A DNA stretch of 64,000 nt from Sorghum bicolor (Eukaryota > Streptophyta > Magnoliopsida > Poales > Poaceae). This document shows positions 55,806-64,000 of this stretch, piece by piece (within the stretch, counting starts at the first letter, position 1; every line of letters begins with the position of its first letter). The notes beneath the pieces are model-generated. The model was not told where the DNA came from. It was given only the letters and a program-made list of their open reading frames with translations, and made no database searches. The stretch is from NCBI RefSeq assembly GCF_000003195.3, contig NC_012871.2:1041997-1105996 (forward strand), in the 5' to 3' direction. Position numbers and translations under genes: made by a program.

Positions 55806-56891
55806 GATAAAGACAATCAAACAAGTGGCAATTCTCGGATACATCTCATGAAAAAAATAGCTAGTACAAAAGGATTCTCTAAAAAGTTTCAATTCCTCCA
55901 ATAAAACACACAGATTTCTGGAACAATTGTGTAAGATGCTTGGCATGTTAAACTGCAGGGTCCTCAATCTATCAGAGCTAATCGTGTTCAAGAATATCCT
56001 CCTGTGTACTGCTCGCCTCATAGTATTGCATATCTCTTCTGGATAACTACTGCTACACAAATGATATTTACGGCGAAGTCACGTGACTCGCCCTCGCGTC
56101 TCATGACTCGGAGCGTTGCCGCCACCCCCTCCCTCTACCACTGCTGGTCATCTCCAGTATATCACCAGAGGCCACAGAAAGTGAGGATCTATCATTTTTG
56201 ATAAATTTTTCTCATAGCTCAAGTCCTCCGTGCTAGAGTCTCTCCATGTCAAGTTTTTTGGTATTAAGAATTTATCTCCAACTCCACCTTTCCAGCGATG
56301 GCGATGGGGCAGCGCGGAATCATTTTCTTCATGATAACTCTGTTGAAGATAAGGATGATAACTACAGCGTTAGCATCTTCACCAGTATGCGACATGGAGA
56401 CTTTTACTTTTCTGGACAGCGACATCAAGGCGGAGATGGTGTTGCTGTCATGAGATAATTTTCTCCGATCTCTTCTCCATTTTATTATGGTTAGATCTGA
56501 TAATAATGAACTACTAAAGAGAATCAGTCTTCCACATTCTTCACTGGCAAAAAGAAGGAAAACACCAGAAAGATGACGTTTCTCAACTCTGCCTGCATGA
56601 ATGTTGATCATCATTTGTTGGACATCTATTCTCAGGCCTTTTGTCGAGCGTTTGCCAATGTGGTCATCCATACGGCAAAGCATCATACATGTCTGGTTTT
56701 GAGATATGGAGCTCTTCACAGCATGGGTAAAACTTCGATGAAATTTAGTTTCTCGATATTTATAGTGTGATCTAGATCCTTATAACATATTGATGTATCT
56801 AGTTATTATCTAATATAATTATTCTTTTGTTGCAAAAAACTAATATTTATGGTGGTATCCTATTTTTTCAAGGAACGGTTCACTTTAATAA
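55806..56891. other. Unclassified stretch
   Basis: A minus-strand frame (56719-56264, 151 codons) has no recognised domain. No element ends were found. Confidence 0.3.
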
Positions 56892-57408
56892 GGGCCTGTT
56901 TGATAGAGCTCCACCACTATAAAAAGTGAATCAGATTTGGGATTCACCTAGATCCACCATGGATCTAAGATTCGTCAAAGTGTTTGGTACAGCTCTACTT
57001 TCATCTCTATCTCACTTTCACCTGAGCCCCATGTGTTAGTCATCTTATTTTTTTTTCTTTCTACCGTTCCATCTCTTTCTTCTTCACGATGTTCGCAGAG
57101 GAGGCAGTGCGGCCACGATGGGCAAGCTAGGCATGGTCGGTGGGGGTGGCACGGTGAATGGAAAAAAGACATGACGCAAAAGAAGAAGACATGACGCAAA
57201 AGAAGAAGGTCGAATTGTTTTATTTTTAACCAATGGCAGTAGTGAGTAATTTTTCCTAACTCCACCAAAGATGAATTTTGTGGAGCACCCGTTGAGGAGC
57301 TCCACCAATTTGGTGAATACGGAGCTAGAAGTGTCTAACAAAAAAAAAGTAGATCTGGATTAGGTTTTCAGTAAATTTGGAATCGGTGAGTCTCTACTAA
57401 ATGGCCCC
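56892..57408. mobile_element. PIF/Harbinger-like MITE with TAA duplication, 517 bp
   Basis: Ends GGGCCTGTTTGATAGAGCTC and the inverted CTCTACTAAATGGCCCC, flanked by TAA at 56889-56891 and 57409-57411. GAGCTCCACCA motifs recur near both ends. Confidence 0.78.
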
Positions 57409-57730
57409 TAAATTGCCTGCTGTAGATGGCCCCTCTCCTCTGCTAGTGACAACAGTCCCATCGTGATCTGTCACTCTCATCTGTAACTTTAATTGTTAGA
57501 TTCGAGATCTAAAATCTCCAACCACACAGTCAAATTATTCTAAAAATCAAAAGTTAAGTAATACTCCCACTTAAGGGTGGTAAGTTTCATCATTAGGCTT
57601 TACACTTACATAATTATATTATATTATTAAGCTATAAATATTATATTATTGAGAGGCAGTTACCTAGGCCCGTGACACAACTTTTGATCCAGGGAACTTG
57701 CTCAAACCGACCAAGAAACTGGTGGATATT

Positions 57731-58900
57731 TGTAACACCAAAATTTGCTTTTCAATTAATAGGATTAAATTGTTTTTATTTATGTGTTTTGTGGGTATTT
57801 AATTTAGTGAATAAATAATTTTTGTTGAACATAAAATTTATCATAAGATAGGAACTTGTTTATGCATTCATGCTGGAGCATAATTTAGTTTTTGTGTTGT
57901 GTGTTTTGTTTTAAAATTTAGTTGAATTAAAATTCTATTTGAAAATGACTTTGAAATAAAAAGAGAAAATAAAAAAAGAAGAAGGCAGTCTCCCCTCCCC
58001 GTTCTGGCCTGTTAGCCCAGAGCCACGTGAGGCCCATCTCCTGGCCCTGAGCCGTGCGAGCAAGCCCAACAGAGCCAGCCCACCGCGTGCGGGCGCCCTC
58101 TCCCTCTCCTTTCTGTCACTGACACCAGGGCCTGCATGTCGGTGACTTCTCCTTCTCCTTCCTCAGGCCGAGGCCGAACCGGCTCTCCCTCCCACAGAGA
58201 TGGAAACCAACTCCTACAATCTTGAGATTCTTTGCCAAATCACGCTCAGCTGAGCCCTATAAAGCTCTCAGCTCTTCCGTGCGTTCTGTTTTTCCATCTA
58301 CGTGACTAATCCGAGCCCTAGACGTCCTCGTCGAGTTCTAGATCTCGCCGAGGTGCTACACCCGCCGCCGCTGTAGCACTTCCTGCTCACTACCGTGTCA
58401 ACGAAATCAGGGCTGTGCCGAGCTTCGGGTTGAGGTGACGTTAATATCGAGCCCTTCCTTTTACTCTCTACCACGTTCTTTTGTCCTCATATCTTCGCTG
58501 AACTTGGGCAGGGAGCCACCGTCCGCCAATCCACGCCGCTAGCTTCTGCCAAGCCTTCTCCTGCCATAGGTAAACCCTAGGTGAGTTCGCATGAAGCTCC
58601 ACTTCATCCCTTTGTCCTCGGTTTGTCGAATGGTGCACTAAATCGTCGGGCACCTGAACTCCGGTGAGCCTCCGTCAATAGAGCCGCCGTCTCCTTCCTC
58701 TACTTCGGCCGGCAGCCGCCACCTTCTCTCCCCGATCTAATCTAGGCTGTTTCCTTTAAATCTAACGGCCAGGAGAAGTCGATACCCTTTCCGCTGCAAC
58801 TTTTGCTAAAGAGACCCCTGGAATTTGGGAATCCAACCCGCAGTCCAAAGCGCCTTTCAGGAAGGCGTTTTATCTATTTGAATACGTACTTCAGATCAGT
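57731..58900 (+). mobile_element. LTR-like sequence (probable solo or partial LTR)
   Basis: Starts TGTAACACCAAAATTTGC, a common 5' end of grass Gypsy-type LTRs. AT-rich U3 is followed by a GC-rich segment, a CCCTATAAAGC TATA box (58258-58263) and further GC-rich leader. The right end could not be fixed (a candidate ...GCTACA lies near 59358) and no 5-bp duplication was confirmed. Confidence 0.5.
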
Positions 58901-59411
58901 TTATTCGAAAATACGTTTTCTAGTATTTACAAAAATGCCATTGATTTTATATTGCTTATAAAATGCTTGAACTCCGTTAGATTCGTCTTTGCGAGATCTA
59001 CATGTTAGTATCACTGTTTTACTAGTTTGTAACTTTTTAATTTTGTGGTACTATTTAACTAATTATATCTCTATAGGAAATCTTAGAAAATTCATAACTT
59101 CACCGTTTTAACTCCGATTTTTGTGATCTTTACATCTGTGTGACCATAGCACTACGTAGAATGTTTTTTATAAACTTTATATTTATTTTATTACTATTGG
59201 TGTACTGTTCTAATTATAGCTTGTTTGCTTTGTGTATAATTGTCTCCAATTGCTTGATTCTAATCCATGATCTTGTAAGATGATTAATGACTATGCAATG
59301 AACGTTAAAAGATGAAAGCCCCCTGAATCAGGTTCCTAAAGATAAACACTGACGCTACATTCTGTGTGGAAACAGGCAATGGTGCAACTGCATGTGTAAC
59401 CTGTGATCACC

Positions 59412-59694
59412 ATGGAAGTTTTTGTGCTGGCACAAGCGAAATGGTATGATAATTTCTTGGATGCAGTAGTGGGAGAAGCACTAGCATGTCGAGACGTGGT
59501 GAAGATGGCTGCACAGTTTGGCTTTCACAAGATTCACTTGGAAACTGATTGTTTGGAGCTCATTTAGCTATGGAAAAAGCATGAAACACAACGTTCTATC
59601 ATTGCACCGATCCTTTCTGTATGGAGTTTGTTTTTACATTTGCCAGTAGATCTTGTAATAGGGTCGCACATATGTTAGCCAATCAAGTTTATCG
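59412..59694 (+). pseudogene. Retroelement-type RNase H domain relic
   Basis: The plus strand reads VVGEALACRDVVKMAAQFGF, HKIHLETDCLELI, then a stop (59565-59567) and LWKKHETQRSIIAPILSVW. After a frameshift it reads FASRSCNRVAHMLANQV. These are the ETD catalytic motif, the spacing helix and the N-x-V-A-H-x-L-A motif of plant RVT_3-type RNase H domains found in LINEs and host copies. Confidence 0.8.
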
Positions 59695-59699
59695 AAAAA

Positions 59700-61200
59700 G
59701 AAGAAGAAGCACAAGACGTTGGTGTTCCTCCCTCCATGCTAAAATATAAGAGGTGTTTGAGACTGTTTCATAAACTCTATCGTGAAGTAGCTCCATAAAA
59801 AATTAGAGTTTATGGAGCATTTCTTTAGGTGCTCTCACAACTCCATCTTTTTTCAAATCGCGTACTAGTGCTAGCCGCATTAGAAAATATCCTTTTTTAT
59901 ATATTATCAAATGAAGATACTTCTTACATCAAAGTTGTAGCTTTAAACGATATCTACAACTTTATAATTTCAAGTTTTTACATTTAAGATCGCTAAGATA
60001 CCAAAAGTAATTTAAAATTTTGTCCGACATCGTATCAAAGAGATATACTTTTTTAAAATTTTAGTCTTGTCATGTCACTCCTAGTGGTGCAATGAAATAG
60101 TAGTATCATACCAGCGGAAGTGGCTTGACATGGTTTTCCACGTCAGAAATGTTGTATAATGTCGCAGATATTGCCACATCAATATACGTGGCATGATAAT
60201 GTTATTTGGTCGTGCCAACCCCACTGACATGTCTTGAAGGGTCAGATCTATTTTTTTAAACGGTTATTTTAAAATATTAAATAAAAAATATTAAAATTAA
60301 AAAATACCAAAGGGGTTCTACTAGTAACGAACTCTCCATATCATACATAACATGTATGACCCACTAGAGATATTTATGGGTTCTTCCATTACCATGTGAC
60401 CTTAGGATGTTTGTGGTTTGTTTTCTCTATCATGGCCTAGGTATACCATAATTACTAGGCATTTGAATGTAGGTCACGTCAGATGTCACATGGGGTGTTC
60501 GTATACTAGTGAGATAAATTTATTAAGACTAATTAATCCATCATGAGCACATATTTACTATAGCAATTATGGATTAATCTATCAGTAGTCATAAACTAAT
60601 TAGGTTTAAAAAATCATCTCATAAATTAGTCTCAATCTGTGTATTTAATTTTGTATTTAATCTATATTTAATACTCTATATATGTGTCTAAACATTTGAT
60701 CGGACAACAACTAAACTTTAGTCGTGGAAACCAAACGGGACCATGTGAGTCGGTGGCACACCGGCCCATAACAAACTAAGATACTAACTCAGTCCTAAAG
60801 ACTATGGCTGTCCCTAGCCAAGAATAAATAATAAACCAAGCTTTCTAATCAAAGCATATATAGTTGAAGCTTCCGAAACAAATTGACTAAGAATGATAAA
60901 CAAAGATCTTTCCTAGTTGCTCTTATTTAACTTAGATGCATTAAGGACATCTCGAAACTTCTCAAGAATGGGTGCAAACAGTTGCCCTCACATGTAGTAC
61001 TCGTTTCTTCTTACCACCTCACAGAATGTTAAAAATAACGTTTCCCCTTAGCGGTACTGTACACTTTAATCACCATATTAAAGGCTTGTTTGGCATGCAT
61101 AGCTTATCTTAAAGTGTGTGGAGCCACTTGAGGAGCCATAAATTGCAGCTCCTCATCTTCCAATCCTTAAAACGGCTCTGCCTCTACTATTCACTAGAAA
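59700..61200. other. Intergenic with decayed MITE pieces
   Basis: A Stowaway-like left half (CTCCCTCCATGCTAAAATAT, 59733 on) and a decayed MITE around 60490-60745 ending ACCAAACGGGACC are visible, without complete ends. No gene recognised. Confidence 0.35.
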
Positions 61201-61204
61201 ACAG

Positions 61205-61446
61205 GGTCTTGTTTAGTTCCAAAAAAAATTGCATACTTTTTTACATTCTCCGTCACATCGAATCTTACGACACATGCACGAAGCATTAAATATAGATAAA
61301 AGAAATAACTAATTGAATAGTTTACCTGTAATTTGTGAGACGAATCTTTTGAGCCTGGTTAATCCATGATTGGATAATATTTGTCAAATACCAATGAAAG
61401 TACTACAATATCTATTTTACAATATTTTTTGGAACTAAACAAGACC
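61205..61446 (-). mobile_element. GGCCTTGTTTAG-family MITE with CAG duplication
   Basis: 242 bp; starts GGTCTTGTTTAGTTCC, ends GGAACTAAACAAGACC, flanked by CAG at 61202-61204 and 61447-61449. Core in reverse orientation. Confidence 0.85.
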
Positions 61447-61666
61447 CAGATCCGTTCGCAAAAAAAACAAGACCCAGATCATCCTCAAGTGTTGGGCATG
61501 GCTCCTTCGGCTCCTCTGCAGAAGTTGCTGACGGAGCAGCCGTGCTGGACAGGCTCTAAAAGATTATATTGCTAGGCCCTTGTTGCTTGCTTGTCTAAGG
61601 AGTAAGCACCCATAAAATTGTTGAGATGACATGTATTTCGAAAGATGTTTTGGATCTAAATATATA

Positions 61667-61902
61667 CTTCCTCTATCTCTATTTAATTGTTATCGTCGGT
61701 GTGCATGACACAAAAGTTTGACTCGATTTGTAAAAAATATATGTAACATTTATATCTTTAAATAAATTTATTAAAAAACTAGATTCATAAATCTTTCTAA
61801 TGATACTAATTAAGTACCATAGATATTACTATTTTTTAATAATTATGTAATTAAACTTGTTCCTTGGAAGTGTAAACAACAGTTATTTTAGGGACGAGGG
61901 AG
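61667..61902. mobile_element. Stowaway MITE, 236 bp
   Basis: Ends CTTCCTCTATCTCTATTTAA and CAGTTATTTTAGGGACGAGG followed by GAG, flanked by TA. Confidence 0.8.
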
Positions 61903-62462
61903 TAGCTCTTAGCTTGAGTCACGATCTAGACATTTGCTTATAGATCCCACCCCACCCAACACTCTCCGCTCACGCTCATGCTCCACTATAAATATTTCCT
62001 AACCTCTGCATACAACGATGCAAAATTGAAAAATCACTAGTCATGATTATGAGGCTCTGTTCACAATTAACATTTGATTGGTGCGTTTAATTGAAAATAT
62101 AATGAAGGGGATATAAGGCAGGTGCCGAGAGGCCCATACTCTAGTACTATAAGTGTAAATCAATGACAAGAAATCCACTACACAAAAATGTATGCCAAAA
62201 TAACATGAGTACATCATTAATACTATGCATATCTTCTTTGATGAAATGGCATGAAGCTCTCCTATGTGTGTGAAGGAAAAAAAACAGTTTCACATGACAA
62301 GGTAGTAATAAGATATACTTGTACTATTTCATAACGTTGCAACCTGTAACATCCTATATATCATGCATGACTATGCTGCAACTTGTGACAACCTATGTCC
62401 TATCAAGACATATGCAGATGTTTTTCCACATGAGCCCAAAGACAGAAGAAATTAACAAAGCA
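61903..62462. other. Intergenic, downstream of the last NLR-like gene
   Basis: No gene recognised. The 3' UTR of the minus-strand gene ending at 62463 is expected here. Confidence 0.35.
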
Positions 62463-63941
62463 TTATTCAATTTTCATAGAACGCTTCCTCTTGGCAGCTG
62501 CAGTTTTTACCTCTTGGATCTCAGAAGAGTTAACATAGCTATAGTAAGGCAGAATCCGAGACCTCCACAATAGGATCTCAATTTTCCCACGAGCCTTAAC
62601 ATTTCCATAAAACACATCTTGGTAATTTATCTTTGGAACCTCCTCCTCTGCAGAGCGTTCAGATTGACCATAACTCACAAGCTCTTCAGACGGTGTGGCC
62701 ATCCTCCAAACAAGTATAGGCCTATTCTGTTGTATAAGATTGAATGGAGACACACCAAATTCTGAGACATTCTTCAAGGTGACCCCTCTGTTGAAGGCTA
62801 CAACCTTGTGCCAAAATTGGATGTCAAAGTTATCCCTCAGCAAACAAGCATTCATGTTTGCACCAATGAAGGTTCCACTTAGGATTCTGGCCATCTCCAT
62901 AGCAATTTGGGCAAACCTTGGGTGCGTTTCAGGATCCATGCTTCCAAACGTAAGCGTCTTAAAGAAATACCAGTAGGCTTCAGGGGACAGGTGCTTCAAA
63001 TATAGAGGTGGTGCTGTTCCAAACTTGATGATCTTGTCTGATCGGCTTGTGACTATAATTTTACTACCCCTTGGTATGTGCTGTTTATAAGTACAACACC
63101 ATTTATTCCAAGTATCTTCGTTAAGATCGCCAACTAATTCAACAACAAAAAGTAACCTCCTATCTTTGTTTGAGTTCAACACATGATTTTGGTTTTCTGC
63201 TGCACATCCTTTGCTCATCTTAGCATGGTCAAAATTTGTAAACTCATGTCTTCTCAATAAAAAAATTTCAGAGAAATGATCACGGATTCTTTCGTCCTTG
63301 CAAACATGAGAGACAAGGGTGCTCTTTCCAACTTCATATGGACCAACAATTGGCAGGAGTTCCAATTCTTCAGAACCACGAGGCTGTGTATCCAACAGGA
63401 AGCTAATAACATGATGTGCTTCCATCTGGCGGCCAAACATGCAGTTACTGAGCAGTAGGTGCATGCTATAAGGCTGGCGGTACAGCCGAGGGTAGCTCGT
63501 CAAGAACACAACCAGCTCTTTTACATCAAGTACCATAGATCTCAAATTATTATCAGCATGTTGCAATTGTTCCAAAATCTCTTTCTTTGTACAGGAAGAA
63601 GATATTCCTCTGAGAGAATTTACTTTGCACAAAGACAAAGATCGACTCACAATAGAATCCTTGCCATCCTCCACGTCATAAGATTGGTATATGGAAGTGT
63701 CAAGTATGTAATTGCCTTGGTACATGGCATCTCTCAGCATGCCCAGTTGCTGCAACATACCTTGGTTTGTGATGTGGCGTCCCGTGGCTTCATCGATGAT
63801 GGCCTGTGCCCGAAGGAGAACCCGTTGCAGGCTGTCCTGAACATGATCATCTGGCACCTTCTGCTTGGAGCTTTTGCTGATGAAGAAATTTATGGATCTA
63901 GAGACCACTTCACCAAGGAGCACAGAAAGAAAAGTTTCCAT
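62463..63941 (-). CDS. NLR-like protein without LRRs (CC plus divergent NB-ARC), 492 aa
   Basis: Intact ORF. The ATG at 63941 (METFLSVLLGEVVSRS) matches the start of the 45.4-kb copy; the longer in-frame extension to 63995 begins with TTG and is not credible. Residues 1-100 form the Rx-like coiled coil (GRHITNQGMLQQLGMLRDAM). The P-loop GPYEVGKSTL is at 200-209, CKDERIRDHF at 214-223, the kinase-2 position LLFVVELVGD at 263-272 without the usual acidic pair, and GSKIIVTSRSD near 292. AYWYFFKTLTFGSMDP follows the NB core. The C-terminal region contains LLWRSRILPYYSYVNSSEI and a basic tail AAAKRKRS that could act in nuclear import. It is close to the 45.4-kb copy and more distant from the 53.3-kb one. 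Function inferred from family only. Confidence 0.9.
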   Translation of the reverse strand: METFLSVLLGEVVSRSINFFISKSSKQKVPDDHVQDSLQRVLLRAQAIIDEATGRHITNQGMLQQLGMLRDAMYQGNYILDTSIYQSYDVEDGKDSIVSRSLSLCKVNSLRGISSSCTKKEILEQLQHADNNLRSMVLDVKELVVFLTSYPRLYRQPYSMHLLLSNCMFGRQMEAHHVISFLLDTQPRGSEELELLPIVGPYEVGKSTLVSHVCKDERIRDHFSEIFLLRRHEFTNFDHAKMSKGCAAENQNHVLNSNKDRRLLFVVELVGDLNEDTWNKWCCTYKQHIPRGSKIIVTSRSDKIIKFGTAPPLYLKHLSPEAYWYFFKTLTFGSMDPETHPRFAQIAMEMARILSGTFIGANMNACLLRDNFDIQFWHKVVAFNRGVTLKNVSEFGVSPFNLIQQNRPILVWRMATPSEELVSYGQSERSAEEEVPKINYQDVFYGNVKARGKIEILLWRSRILPYYSYVNSSEIQEVKTAAAKRKRSMKIE

Positions 63942-64000
63942 TATGGACTCAATCCTCAGGAAGATAACCCAAATCAGCTGGAGAAAACGAATCAAATATG

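Noticed and set aside
55550..56060. Poly-Glu, poly-Arg and poly-Ser proteins
   Set aside because: Translation of the (TTC)n microsatellite and its flanks.
63942..63995. N-terminal extension of the 62.5-kb NLR-like protein
   Set aside because: It starts at TTG; the ATG at 63941 aligns with the family start.

Overview
The window is plant nuclear DNA, most likely from a panicoid (Andropogoneae) grass such as sorghum or a close relative. The grounds are grass-type gene families (DUF4220/DUF594 proteins, a very GC-rich HOOKLESS1-like acetyltransferase gene, NLR-like genes without LRRs) and dense grass transposons: Stowaway, PIF/Harbinger-like, hAT and Mutator elements, LINEs, and tandem copies of a MITE starting GGCCTTGTTTAGTT. 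The species cannot be fixed from sequence alone.

Layout. 1-6.3 kb: a 3' LINE with a long intact ORF2 has inserted into a DUF4220 gene relic on the minus strand. A second LINE, itself interrupted by a third LINE and a 146-bp hAT MITE, splits the same relic. 6.9-9.1 kb: an intact DUF4220/DUF594 gene (minus). 11.2-13.5 kb: a 2.2-kb non-autonomous Mutator-like element with a perfect 9-bp target duplication and an AT-rich repeated core. 15.5-18.7 kb: a third DUF4220/DUF594 gene (plus), probably with an ATG-only first exon, broken by a frameshift. 20.45-21.44 kb: a Pack-MULE carrying a decayed 5' exon of an APETALA2-type (IDS1/SNB-like) gene. 22-29 kb: MITEs, a LINE relic and two hAT MITEs with 8-bp target duplications. 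29.4-30.7 kb: the HLS1-like gene (minus). 31-43 kb: gene-poor, MITE-rich, with a SINE-like relic, LINE pieces and GC-rich islands. 44.1 kb: an uninterrupted (ATT) tract of about 227 bp.

43.4-64 kb: a cluster of five relatives of one NLR-like family (coiled-coil plus divergent NB-ARC, no LRR). Two are intact (53.3-54.8 and 62.5-63.9 kb, minus), one is frameshifted (45.4-46.9 kb, plus) and two are fragments (43.4 kb minus, 49.3 kb plus). A CACTA-like element, LTR-like sequence, MITEs and an RNase H relic lie between them.

No pathway links the genes. The main themes are local duplication and decay of two gene families (DUF4220 and NLR-like) and repeated nested transposition, including one clear case of gene-fragment capture. 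Best candidates for something undescribed are the Pack-MULE, the 2.2-kb MULE, the tandem MITE dimer with its variable 3-bp duplications, and the NLR-like family whose kinase-2 acidic pair is replaced in every copy that retains that motif.
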